DNA of 64,000 nucleotides from CAZDVK01 sp964508915 (GCA_964508915.1 CAZDVK010000001.1:117360-181359), one strand, 5' to 3'. Counted from the stretch's first letter, positions 25,041 to 33,792 are shown. Numbers and translations: made by a program. Notes: generated from the sequence alone by a model not told the origin.

Positions 25041-25303
25041 AATATCAAATTATTTACCTGGATGAAGTGGTTAACAAACATATTCCTTCATTGCCTGCAA
25101 GCGTCAAGGTTTTGATAAAAAATGCCATTGAAGAACGACTGATGGTAGACCCGGTTAAGTTTGGAAAGCCCCTACGGTACAGCCTGAAAGGTCATCGACG
25201 TATCCGCGTAAGTGACTATAGAATTGTTTACCGCATTGAACAGCAAGATAAAGCAGTTCTTATTGTCGCTATTAAGCATAGAAAAGATATTTACGACGTA
25301 TAA
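25031..25303 (+). CDS. RelE/ParE-type toxin (module B)
   Basis: A 90-residue basic protein with the RelE pattern: YQIIYLDEVVNKHIPSL at the start, GKPLRYSLKGHRRIRVSDYR in the middle and VYRIEQQDKAVLIVAIKHRKDIY at the end. The conserved GKPL and R-x-x-DYRI segments are shared with the module A toxin, but the two differ elsewhere. It overlaps its antitoxin gene by 10 bases. It is probably an mRNA interferase; the target is not readable. Confidence 0.9.
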   Translation: MEVKYQIIYLDEVVNKHIPSLPASVKVLIKNAIEERLMVDPVKFGKPLRYSLKGHRRIRVSDYRIVYRIEQQDKAVLIVAIKHRKDIYDV

Positions 25304-25330
25304 TTTGGGTACAAAAACAGGCACCACCGC

Positions 25331-25421
25331 TGTCATTCCCTCGAAGGAGGGAATCCATAAAAAAATTGGAAAACAAATAGTTTTTTGTTTTCTCTGGATC
25401 CCCGTTTTCACGGGGATGACA
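25331..25421. repeat. MITE-like intergenic inverted-repeat element (91 bp)
   Basis: Ends are inverted repeats: TGTCATTCCC at the left and GGGGATGACA at the right. Each end carries its own inner hairpin (CCCTCGAAGGAGGG; CCCCGTTTTCACGGGG) followed by the inner pair GGAATCCA and TGGATCC. The centre is A/T rich. This CATTCCC...GGGAATCCA pattern is like the small palindromic intergenic elements found in many proteobacterial genomes. It sits just after the module B toxin. It has no coding capacity and only one copy is in this window. Confidence 0.75.
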
Positions 25422-25587
25422 TACGTGGGATAATTTTTTTAAAAAAATTTCACCTAAAGGGTTGACTTTAAAAAAATCTGCCCTATTTCCTATTTTTGAA
25501 GCAGGAAACTGCTTTTTGATCGCGCTTGAAGGGGGTAATTTCCTCAAGCCAACCGTCAAAGTGAACTTTATGCTAAGGAGACGTGTC

Positions 25588-25707
25588 ATGAAAAATGTAC
25601 TACGTGTAATCCTTTTCTCACTAACTGTTGCAGCTGTAGCCGTTGGTGGGTTCGTTGACAGTGCTCATGCCGTTGGTGTTAAAACCGGTGGTAGCAAGGG
25701 CGGCTAA
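25588..25707 (+). CDS. Small secreted peptide (39 residues)
   Basis: A very short gene with strong signals: AAGGAG eight bases before the ATG and a rho-independent terminator ten bases after the stop. The product has a textbook signal peptide (VLRVILFSLTVAAVAVGGF) with a likely cleavage after DSAHA, leaving an 11-residue mature peptide VGVKTGGSKGG that is small, basic and glycine-rich. Upstream, the in-frame open region lacks a start with a ribosome site. I recognise no family. The context (between toxin-antitoxin modules and a large membrane protein) does not assign a role. Confidence 0.7.
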   Translation: MKNVLRVILFSLTVAAVAVGGFVDSAHAVGVKTGGSKGG

Positions 25708-25716
25708 TAAAAAAAG

Positions 25717-25739
25717 GCGCCCTTCGGGGCGCTTTTTTT
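25717..25739 (+). terminator. Rho-independent terminator of the small peptide gene
   Basis: Stem GCGCCC, stable TTCG tetraloop, GGGCGC, followed by seven T residues. It begins ten bases after the stop codon of the 39-residue peptide gene. The A-run on the other side may also serve the leftward strand. Confidence 0.93.
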
Positions 25740-25783
25740 CTTTTATCGTTGTCCCTATAAAATAGGGGCAATATGAAAAAATC

Positions 25784-28078
25784 TTAAGCAAATTCCCCAT
25801 GGGCGGGTTGCGTTACTTTCCGTATGGCACGAATAACATCTGCTTGGGCTGATGTGAGGGTGCCTGTTAACCGGTCTAACGCTAGCAAATTTTCAGCCCG
25901 TAATGTATGGGTTGGGTCTGCTTCCTCTAGTGGGCACCCAAATAAGCCAGTCACACGGCTGATGCCTTTTTTAAGAAAACCCCACGTTTTTTGGGTGTAA
26001 CGGGGAATATTGGTATAAGCCACATCAAAATTTTCAAAATAGGTGGTAGCCATAGCAAATGTGCCTACACCAAGTAGAGTATATAAAAAGCCAGGGTCTA
26101 AGGTTTGTGCCAAATTAACCCACCCCGTAAAGGCAATGGGGGATGCCCGAAGAAGGGATTCAATAGCCGCAACAGTCAGCACTATGCCATTTACCCAAAC
26201 ATATTCTTTACCCACTAAAACTTGGGCTGGCTTTCTTGAACAACAACTATTCCAGATACGATCCACAAGTTTTTTACCCGAATAAGCCGCTACCCCAAAG
26301 GCAGCACCGCTAGTTACAGCTGCAAATAAATTGGCAAAAACTTTACCACCAGTAGGTAAAACATACGAATTGGTTGTTAACCCAATTCCCCCATTATTGG
26401 TATTATTAATACCTGCGCTGGCGGCATAAATACCATCTATAAAGTCATACCATATATAAGCTAATTCTTCTGTATAATCAAAATCTCCTGGGTTAGAAGT
26501 CCACACATCATAAAGGCTTCTTACGCCAGGGCAGTGCTTAAAGTAAAAATCGCCGCCATCTTGGGCATTCCCATCTGTAAATACAGCACTTTGAAAACAT
26601 TGGGTTATCCAATCGGTACCATTTCCGTTATAAATATCTATATTAGCTGTATCTTGTTGAAAGACATCATATCGCACCCCAAAAAACCGAAGGGTGTCAG
26701 ACAAGCTGGGTTTTCCGGTGTCAAAATACTGGTATCCATCGGCTAAGCTTTGTTCCGTTTGTACATAATATAGGTAGGCCAAAAAGGCTGCTGCGCCACC
26801 CCCCAAAACCCAAGGCACTGCCTGCGTTGTTTTTTGGTATATTTTTTTCCATCGTGTTTGTGATGCTTTGGTTTGTACAGGGGGTGTGTATTCCCCATTA
26901 AAAAGGGTTGATAAGTCTTTTAATTCATGTATCTGACGCTGTAATCCCTTTAAAGCATTAGCATCCATCGTCAAGACACGTTTTTTTAAGTTGTTTATTT
27001 GGTCAATTAACGCTTGCCTTTCACCAGCGACATCATCATGACGCCCCACAAACCAGGCTGCCAACAGTTTATCTTTTAACACATGAAAGCGGGCAAAAGA
27101 ATCCATCCCGTAAAAGGCACCTAAAAAAGGTGGTAATGTTCGGGCAAGATCAGCTGTATCATCAAAGCCAATATTACTTTTATACAATGCATAGGCCGGA
27201 ATAAACCCCATAACGCCAGCGGATGCTAAAACAACAAAGTTGCCAGTTATTTCTGCCCATAAAGGATAAGTTGTTTCCAACCGGTGTTCATGGAAACGGG
27301 GGTCTATGGTTTTTAAAAAGGCCCGCAGCTTGGCATGTTGAAGTGGGTTATCATCTTTCAATAACCGGTGACAAGGCCGTAACAAAGAACTTGTAAATTC
27401 ATCCCAAAAAGCTGCTAATCGTTGGGGAATATAAGGGGCCAAAGCTAAGCTGAGGTTGATAGTCATGCCCAAATTCAGATTATCTTTAAAGTCAACCCCT
27501 TTAGAATTAAAATAAAAATACCGATACCCAGCTTCCCTTAACGACGCTGTAAAAGTGGTTTGGTCTAACCAACGCCTGACTTCTCCCCGAATTTCATAGC
27601 CTAATCCCCCTGTTGACAGGGTTGCTAAAACCGCCTGCATAATTTGCGGTTGTGTCCACCCATCATTAAATAAACTGTTAATATAGCGGGTCACCAGCTG
27701 GGCCTGATGCTGTAATTGTTCTTCACCCCACGCATTTTTGGGTGTTCCCACAGATTTTGCCCCAGGTTTAGACCTTTCGACCATTTCCAAAACTGTATGA
27801 ACCAATGTTTCCTTATCTTTTTCATCCCAGTCTTGAACAGGGATTCTTGCAACATGCGCCTTACTTTCAAGGGATTTTTTGTGGGGGTAAATGGGGCTCA
27901 GTGTTTCAAAAGAAGTTGATGACGCCGGGGAAACAGGACCCTCTGCCACCACCATTTTTTGGGGCTTTGTTCGCCGCTTGCACAAATTCCAATTCCAAGG
28001 TAGCCAATCTCCCCACGTAGCAGCATGGGCAGATGACATTAAGCATACCAAGAGTATTGACAGAACAATTTTGCGCAT
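25784..28078 (-). CDS. Large exported membrane protein of unknown function
   Basis: 764 residues with a signal peptide (KIVLSILLVCLMSSAHAAT). Trp-rich near the mature start (WGDWLPWNWN). Hydrophobic segments are seen near 281-298 (FVVLASAGVMGFIPAYAL), 421-438 (VPWVLGGGAAAFLAYLYY), about 575-600 (FANLFAAVTSGAAFGVAA) and two more near 630-690. A Leu/Gln-rich coiled-coil-like part lies near 355-395. It contains several cysteines in a loop near 500-520 that could be disulfide-bonded. No family is recognised. It is a single gene convergent with the small peptide gene. Both an envelope and a host-interaction role are possible. Confidence 0.72.
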   Translation of the reverse strand: MRKIVLSILLVCLMSSAHAATWGDWLPWNWNLCKRRTKPQKMVVAEGPVSPASSTSFETLSPIYPHKKSLESKAHVARIPVQDWDEKDKETLVHTVLEMVERSKPGAKSVGTPKNAWGEEQLQHQAQLVTRYINSLFNDGWTQPQIMQAVLATLSTGGLGYEIRGEVRRWLDQTTFTASLREAGYRYFYFNSKGVDFKDNLNLGMTINLSLALAPYIPQRLAAFWDEFTSSLLRPCHRLLKDDNPLQHAKLRAFLKTIDPRFHEHRLETTYPLWAEITGNFVVLASAGVMGFIPAYALYKSNIGFDDTADLARTLPPFLGAFYGMDSFARFHVLKDKLLAAWFVGRHDDVAGERQALIDQINNLKKRVLTMDANALKGLQRQIHELKDLSTLFNGEYTPPVQTKASQTRWKKIYQKTTQAVPWVLGGGAAAFLAYLYYVQTEQSLADGYQYFDTGKPSLSDTLRFFGVRYDVFQQDTANIDIYNGNGTDWITQCFQSAVFTDGNAQDGGDFYFKHCPGVRSLYDVWTSNPGDFDYTEELAYIWYDFIDGIYAASAGINNTNNGGIGLTTNSYVLPTGGKVFANLFAAVTSGAAFGVAAYSGKKLVDRIWNSCCSRKPAQVLVGKEYVWVNGIVLTVAAIESLLRASPIAFTGWVNLAQTLDPGFLYTLLGVGTFAMATTYFENFDVAYTNIPRYTQKTWGFLKKGISRVTGLFGCPLEEADPTHTLRAENLLALDRLTGTLTSAQADVIRAIRKVTQPAHGEFA

Positions 28079-28187
28079 CGTGCGACCTTTTTATTTTCCA
28101 AAATTTAACTTTTATATGTTAATAAAGAATTAAATTTCAAGAAAAATTTTCTTACATAAAAAATGCCACGGTTGATAAATTATTTTA

Positions 28188-28214
28188 AGTTGAAATTTTT
28201 CGTATTTTTCAACT
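28188..28214. repeat. Hairpin AGTTGAAA / TTTCAACT in the divergent intergenic region
   Basis: Eight-base perfect arms with an 11-base A/T-rich loop, between the divergent 764-residue membrane protein gene and the purC-like gene. The loop is T-rich and no T-run follows the stem, so an operator or a structured leader is more likely than a terminator. Confidence 0.4.
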
Positions 28215-28314
28215 GATTGACGGAATCTTGTAAACGCACGCGGATGGCGCTATATAACATTGGTATAACCTTTAAAAATCTGCTATTGAATAGGTATAGG
28301 TTTGGGGTGTTTTT

Positions 28315-29097
28315 ATGGCAATCGGTTTCCAACAACAAAAGCGTCAGTCTGCACATGGTTTTAAGAACCACGCGGTGCATAATGGTTCTTCCAAAATTAT
28401 TTATAATGGCCTTCAGCCGGGTACTTATGTTTTGTGTTTTAAAGATAGTTTAAACGCCGAAACAACTGTACAGGGCAGGGGGGCAGTTAATAACCGCTTA
28501 AGTGAACTGCTCATGACCCGCTTGTCGGATATGGGTATTCAAACACATTTTATCAAACGCCTTAATATGCATGAACAACTTGTTCGCGTGGCAGAGCCTT
28601 TGCCTTTTCACGTTCAGGTTTATAATGTTGCCTCAGGAACCTTTGCAAAGCGTATGGGCCTTGAAGAGGGAACTTTGCTGCAAGACTATATGGTGGAACT
28701 GCACACAGCCCCTGTGGATGGTCAAACCCTTTTATCAGACCGGCATGTGACAACCCTGGGCCTTGCAACACCTGAAGAATTAGACATCATCTACCAAACA
28801 ACGCAACGCATTCATGACTTTTTAAATGGTCAGTTTTTGGCTTTAGGCATACGCCTATTGACGTACCGTCTTGAATTTGGGCGTTTTTACCTTTCTGAAA
28901 TATCTGATGAAAGCCATTTAATTTTAATTGATGAACTGTCAACACACACCTTTCAACTGCTGGACATTCGAACCCAAGACCGCCTGGATACGAATGGCCC
29001 CCATGTTCATTTTGAGTCTGCCCATCTTCAGTGTCAGACCTTGGCGGCACGGTTTGGGTTATTAGAACCCGGTGGCCCGGCAGATTTGCTGGACTAA
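28315..29097 (+). CDS. purC: Divergent orphan SAICAR synthetase-like protein
   Basis: 260 residues aligning over the whole length of PurC, which joins CAIR and aspartate in purine synthesis. Family landmarks are kept: CFKDSLNAETTVQGRGAVNN, MGIQTHFIKRL, GTFAKRMGLEEGT, LGIRLLTYRLEFG and LILIDELSTHTFQLLD. Both usual signatures have changed, though: DxKLEFG has become TYRLEFG, and DE[IL]SPD[ST] has become DELSTHT. An N-terminal 25-residue extension is basic. No other purine gene is nearby. Orphan purC genes are known in Rickettsia and relatives. Whether this enzyme still makes SAICAR is uncertain. Confidence 0.8.
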   Translation: MAIGFQQQKRQSAHGFKNHAVHNGSSKIIYNGLQPGTYVLCFKDSLNAETTVQGRGAVNNRLSELLMTRLSDMGIQTHFIKRLNMHEQLVRVAEPLPFHVQVYNVASGTFAKRMGLEEGTLLQDYMVELHTAPVDGQTLLSDRHVTTLGLATPEELDIIYQTTQRIHDFLNGQFLALGIRLLTYRLEFGRFYLSEISDESHLILIDELSTHTFQLLDIRTQDRLDTNGPHVHFESAHLQCQTLAARFGLLEPGGPADLLD

Positions 29098-29214
29098 CTT
29101 TTTTCTACGAATACCGCATTTTTACGTAAAAAAACAAATATTTGTGTAGAAATACACGCAATACTTGTGCTAAAAGCGATTATGTAAAAAAAAACGATAT
29201 CAGGTAGAAAGTTT

Positions 29215-29844
29215 ATGAAATTTTTGGCTCTATTCTTAATTTTTAGTCAGTCTATTTTTGCAACAGAGGGCGATAATCTTTTCTGTTACCACGTAACACC
29301 CCAAATGAATTTAGCAAACATTCGCCAAGAAGGGCTGCAACCTAGATATGGCGGCGTTAGCAATGGCATGTGCTCTCTTGTTAATGACCCTGCTTTTATT
29401 GAACAATCGCAAAATTATGTTCATGTTGGGCAAAACTGGGAATCAGCCAAACGTTACTGCGAACATATGGTTAGCCATTTAAAAGACGAACAAGGTATTG
29501 GCATGTTTCCTGTTGTGTTAAAATGCCGCTGTAATTCACATGTTTTTGAAGAAGATCCCCATGATAGGGAAGGCCTTAAAACAAAGCAGCCCATTCACCC
29601 CAATGACCTATTCCTTTTAGGAACCTTTCTTACCTGGACTACGCCCAATATATGCCCTGATAGCAGGGCAAATGATGGTATGTGGGTTCCTATTCAACTA
29701 TGGATTCCAAAGCTTATCGTACCAGCGTACCCTGATGATGATGGGAAACCATTTTTAAGAGCCCTTCAATTTCACAGAATCCACCCCAGGGAACAGGAAT
29801 TTTTAAGGGGGCATTTAATGTTAGGCATGAGGGTGAGGGGATAA
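29215..29844 (+). CDS. Secreted protein with possible ADP-ribosyltransferase-like fold
   Basis: 209 residues, signal peptide FLALFLIFSQSIFATEG. The mature N-terminus, CYHVTPQMNLANIRQEGLQP (residues 24-43), has the pattern Y-H-x-T-x5-L-x2-I-x2-E-G-L. This is seen at the first strand and helix of several ART-like families (KptA- and DarT-like), where the His contacts NAD. A following NYVHVGQNWESAKRYCEHM is like the second strand-helix. The late IHPNDLFLLG and six scattered Cys suggest a disulfide-stabilised exported domain. I cannot identify the catalytic Glu with confidence. Unknown family; the toxin or effector role is inference. Confidence 0.65.
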   Translation: MKFLALFLIFSQSIFATEGDNLFCYHVTPQMNLANIRQEGLQPRYGGVSNGMCSLVNDPAFIEQSQNYVHVGQNWESAKRYCEHMVSHLKDEQGIGMFPVVLKCRCNSHVFEEDPHDREGLKTKQPIHPNDLFLLGTFLTWTTPNICPDSRANDGMWVPIQLWIPKLIVPAYPDDDGKPFLRALQFHRIHPREQEFLRGHLMLGMRVRG

Positions 29845-29852
29845 CAAATCAC

Positions 29853-31370
29853 CTAACGTGATATTTTCCCACCAATCAGCCATAAAGTTATGAAATAAGG
29901 AACTGCCCCAGCACCTATTAAACCAAAAACTTGGCCAATTTCCTGCCATAGGGAAAGGGCTGATGAAGGTAAATAAGAAACAGCCCCGTAAATAAAAATA
30001 ACCATAACACCTGTCGCTATGAATATTTTTTGAAGGGCATAAATCAGCGGTTTTGATACAAAAAATGCCCCTTTTTTCCATAAAATAAGGGCCAAAAAAA
30101 GCATGTTAACCCAAGCAGCTGCCGCTGTAGACATAGCTAACCCTGTATGTTGCCAATACGGCATTAAGGCAAGATTTAAAATAAAATTAATACCTACACA
30201 AACAGCCGCTATTTGAACGGGTGTTTTGGTGTCTTGCTGGGCAAAAAAACTGGTTGAAAACACCTTAGAGCACACATACGCTGGCAACCCCACGGCAAAA
30301 GCCGCCAAAGCATAAGCCGTTTGGGTTACGTCATAAGGTGTAAACTGACCATGACCAAAAATTAGCTGAATTAAGGGGTTTGATAAAATAAACAATCCAA
30401 CTGCTGCAGGAATTGTGAACTGCATGGCCAGGATTAAAGCACTATTTTGCGTTTTCATAGCTTCTTCTGGTTTATTTTGGCGCCATAATTTTGATAGGGG
30501 CGGCAATAAAACTGTTCCAATGCCAATACCAAAAATAGATAAAGGTAATTGATTCAAACGGTCTGCATAGTACAGGTAAGACATAGAACCCACCGGCAAA
30601 AATGATGCCAAAACCATATCAATCAGAATGTTGATTTGCATGACACCCGCCCCGATGGCGCCTGGAATCATTAAACGGAAAACTTTTTTAACTTTTTCAT
30701 CCCGGTCAAACTTTGGAAAAACAAACAAGGCTACACCGTGCCGTTTACATGCCCACATCATCCAAATAAATTGAATAATACCTGCCAAAAAGACAGACCA
30801 TGCTAAAGCATAACCGGGTGATAACTCACATTGTTTATAAAAAACAAGGGCTGCAATCATCACAATATTTAATAAAATAGGCGCCGATGCCGCCACAGCA
30901 TAACGATTCAAAGAATTTAAAACCCCAGCACACAAAGCACACAAAGATATAAAGAAAATATAAGGAAATGTAATACGGGTGAAGTCTGTGGCTAATGTAA
31001 GCCGTTCCAACGTATTGGAAAAACCCGGTGCAATTAATGGCATAATCAAAGGCGTGAATAATTCCACAAAAATAACAAAGCCTAATAAAAATAAGGCCAT
31101 ATAGGTAAAAACACGTTGCGCTAAATTTTGCGCACTTGCCATACCTTCCGTAGCAAGAGTTCCGGCGAATTGCGGAACAAAAGCGGCATTAAACGCCCCT
31201 TCGGCAAAAAAACGGCGAAAAAAATTAGGAAATTTAAAAGCCACAATAAAAGCGTCAGCCACAAAACTGGCACCTAAAATATGGGACATGAAAATTTCAC
31301 GCACCAGCCCCAAAACACGGCTTATGGCTGTATAGCCGCCGACAGTAATGCCATGACGCAATAAAGACAT
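29853..31370 (-). CDS. murJ: Lipid II flippase MurJ
   Basis: 505-residue inner-membrane protein of the MVF/MOP family with about 14 transmembrane segments. It flips lipid II to the periplasmic side for peptidoglycan synthesis. Family landmarks are ISRVLGLVREIFMSHILGA near the N-terminus, FFRRFFAEGAFNAAFVPQF, and VLASFLPVGSMSYLYYADRL. It starts one base after the pepF stop and is likely co-transcribed. Its presence with amidase and lysC supports a retained cell wall. Confidence 0.96.
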   Translation of the reverse strand: MSLLRHGITVGGYTAISRVLGLVREIFMSHILGASFVADAFIVAFKFPNFFRRFFAEGAFNAAFVPQFAGTLATEGMASAQNLAQRVFTYMALFLLGFVIFVELFTPLIMPLIAPGFSNTLERLTLATDFTRITFPYIFFISLCALCAGVLNSLNRYAVAASAPILLNIVMIAALVFYKQCELSPGYALAWSVFLAGIIQFIWMMWACKRHGVALFVFPKFDRDEKVKKVFRLMIPGAIGAGVMQINILIDMVLASFLPVGSMSYLYYADRLNQLPLSIFGIGIGTVLLPPLSKLWRQNKPEEAMKTQNSALILAMQFTIPAAVGLFILSNPLIQLIFGHGQFTPYDVTQTAYALAAFAVGLPAYVCSKVFSTSFFAQQDTKTPVQIAAVCVGINFILNLALMPYWQHTGLAMSTAAAAWVNMLFLALILWKKGAFFVSKPLIYALQKIFIATGVMVIFIYGAVSYLPSSALSLWQEIGQVFGLIGAGAVPYFITLWLIGGKISR

Positions 31371-31371
31371 T

Positions 31372-33162
31372 TTAAACTATCGTTTTTTCAAATTCATCGA
31401 TCAGGTGTTCAATCATGGAAATACCTTTAAACCAAAAGTCTGGTTTTTTGGCATCTAACCCAAACGGCGCCAGTAATTCAGGGTAACGTTGACTGCCGCC
31501 CGCTGATAGCAATTCAATATATTTTTCTTCAAAACCATCTGGGCTATTTTCGTAAACAGCATATAAAGAATTAACCAGGCAGTCGCCAAAAGCATAGGCG
31601 TACACGTAGTAAGGGGAATGAATAAAATGGGAAATATACGCCCAAAGTATGCCGATGGCATCATTCACATGCACGGCTGGCCCTAAAGCTTCCCGTTGCG
31701 TTTCAAGGAACAAAGAACATAAATCATCACAAGATAATTCTTTTTGCTGACGTAAATGATGAACCCGCTGTTCAAAATCATAAAAAGCAATTTGCCGAAC
31801 GACTGTGTTTATCATGTCTTCGATTTTTGACGCCAACAACTGTTGTCGTGATGCAGGCGACGTTTCTTGTTTTAGCAAACTTCTAAACGTTAACATCTCC
31901 CCAAAAACGGAGGCTGTTTCAGCAATGGTCAAGGGGGTGTCAGCCTGTAAATACCCTTGTTTGGACGCTAGAACTTGGTGAATGCCATGCCCCAATTCAT
32001 GAGCCAGGGTCATAACATCCCGCTGTTTTCCTAAATAATTCACTAATATGTAGGGGTGAATGGATGGAACGGCTGGGTGGGAAAAAGCCCCCGATGTTTT
32101 GCTATTTTGAACCGGCACATCGATCCATTTTTTTTCAAAAAATTGTTCGCCAATTTGTGCCATTTTGGGGCTGAACTGCTGATATGAACTCAATACAATG
32201 GCCTGGGCTTGCAACCATGAAATTTTTCGATCATCTGCAGAGGGAAGGGGAGCATTGCGATCCCAGTATTCAATGGCATTTTTCTGCAAAAGCTTTGCTT
32301 TTAAAGCATAATAACGGTGGGATAACTTAGGGTAAGATGCCTTAACGCTCGAAAACAAAGCATCTACAACTTCAGGCTCTACCTGGTTAGATAGATGCCT
32401 TTCTGTTGTAGAATGTGGATAGCGGCGCCATTTATCCTCAATATCTTTATCTTTGCTAAGCGTATTTGTTATCATGGTGAAAATGGAATTACGCTCTTTA
32501 AGGCCTGCAGCTAAAGCTAAAGCTGCCTTTTGGCGCTTCTCTGGGCTTATATGACTCATCAAATCTGTCACAGAAGAAATGTTTAATGTGTCGCCATCCA
32601 CCTGAAAACGCAACGATGCAAGTGTTTCATCATACAAACGCACCCAAGCCCTTGATGATGTAACTGATTTTTCAAGAAACACTTTTTCCAAGTCTTGTGA
32701 TAATTGATAAGGTCTAAAAAGCCTTGTTTGATCAATCCATGCCTTATATTTTTGCAAGTCTTTTGATTCAGCCAACATGGCATCCCAGGCTGCATCATCC
32801 AGCTGATTAACAGCTAATGGAAAAAAGATAAAATGCGTTGAAATTTGCGTGAGGGATTCCTGGATTTTTTGATGAAACTGCTGAGTTGATGGACTATCCA
32901 CCTGTTTACTTAGCAACAACCCTGCGTACGATGATAAACGACCCATCGTTTCAGATATTTTTTCGTATAAGGCAATCGCTTCAAAAAAATCTTTTGCTAA
33001 TGCGGCATTTTGACTCAACAACGGTTCATATTTTTTTTGAAAAGCCTCAGCCTGTGCCAAGCACCAGCGAATATCTTCATCTATTTTTGGCGAATCGTAT
33101 GCTGTATATAAATCGCTTAAATCCCATTCTGGAAGTATTTCATGTGAAAGGCTGTTAGTCAT
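31372..33162 (-). CDS. pepF: Oligoendopeptidase F (M3 family)
   Basis: 596-residue zinc metallopeptidase that cuts short peptides in the cytoplasm. The HExxH site is in TLAHELGHGIHQVLAS, the third ligand Glu in ETASVFGEM. Other landmarks are EWDLSDLYTAYDSP at the N-terminus and YVYAYAFGDCLVNSLYA near the C-terminus. I chose ATG 33162, with AAGGAT seven bases upstream, over an earlier in-frame start. Peptide recycling would suit a bacterium that imports host peptides. It is followed after 1 base by murJ. Confidence 0.96.
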   Translation of the reverse strand: MTNSLSHEILPEWDLSDLYTAYDSPKIDEDIRWCLAQAEAFQKKYEPLLSQNAALAKDFFEAIALYEKISETMGRLSSYAGLLLSKQVDSPSTQQFHQKIQESLTQISTHFIFFPLAVNQLDDAAWDAMLAESKDLQKYKAWIDQTRLFRPYQLSQDLEKVFLEKSVTSSRAWVRLYDETLASLRFQVDGDTLNISSVTDLMSHISPEKRQKAALALAAGLKERNSIFTMITNTLSKDKDIEDKWRRYPHSTTERHLSNQVEPEVVDALFSSVKASYPKLSHRYYALKAKLLQKNAIEYWDRNAPLPSADDRKISWLQAQAIVLSSYQQFSPKMAQIGEQFFEKKWIDVPVQNSKTSGAFSHPAVPSIHPYILVNYLGKQRDVMTLAHELGHGIHQVLASKQGYLQADTPLTIAETASVFGEMLTFRSLLKQETSPASRQQLLASKIEDMINTVVRQIAFYDFEQRVHHLRQQKELSCDDLCSLFLETQREALGPAVHVNDAIGILWAYISHFIHSPYYVYAYAFGDCLVNSLYAVYENSPDGFEEKYIELLSAGGSQRYPELLAPFGLDAKKPDFWFKGISMIEHLIDEFEKTIV

Positions 33163-33244
33163 ATAGCGTATCCTTGCGATCATCGGGTTGTGGCTGCATT
33201 ATACCGCAGTTAAAAATTTTTGAAACCCTTACAAAGGTTCATGA

Positions 33245-33652
33245 TTATTTTCTGAATCTACACCTATAGCGTGTATTACCAAACTTTCCTTTGAATGCAT
33301 AATATGAAAAACCACATTTTTCATAAAATTTAATAGACTCAGTATCTGTTTCTACGTGGATTTCTTTTTCAGGAAATCTGTTTTGCAAAAAAACAATCAA
33401 TAAGCGGCCATAGCCATTATGTCGATAGTCTGGCAAAACAGCTAAATGGTGGATAGTAACTATTTCAAGCATTATTTCAACACCAGCGAATGCCACTAAT
33501 TGATCCTGGGACTTTATAGAAAACAAGCAAAATCCTGGTTGAGTGTATTCTTTTAATGCATCTTTGACTTTCTGAGGTGTTGGTTTTCCAACGCAATAAT
33601 AAAAAAGCTGAGGAAGGTCTGGGTCATTAGAGGGAGTTTCTTGAATATTCAC
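33245..33652 (-). CDS. GNAT family N-acetyltransferase
   Basis: 135-residue single-domain acetyltransferase. The acetyl-CoA motif A is HHLAVLPDYRHNGYGRLLI (R/Q-x-x-G-x-G/A type), and the C-terminal motif B is SIKFYEKCGFSYY. Substrate unknown; the family acetylates small amines, antibiotics or protein N-termini. The start codon is GTG and no strong ribosome site is seen. It stands alone between comM and pepF. Confidence 0.88.
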   Translation of the reverse strand: MNIQETPSNDPDLPQLFYYCVGKPTPQKVKDALKEYTQPGFCLFSIKSQDQLVAFAGVEIMLEIVTIHHLAVLPDYRHNGYGRLLIVFLQNRFPEKEIHVETDTESIKFYEKCGFSYYAFKGKFGNTRYRCRFRK

Positions 33653-33792
33653 TTTAAAAAAGCTTTTGATGAAAAAACAGAATTCAATGAAGTGATGTCA
33701 AAGCTAAAAAGTCAACTACAGGTTTTACTTTCCATAATATTGATTATACAAACTATGCAACCTTGCAGAAAACGCAATAATCCGCACAAAAC

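Noticed and set aside
28187..28453. Short frames overlapping the purC-like start
   Set aside because: They overlap the gene and the hairpin region, have no ribosome site and no plausible product.
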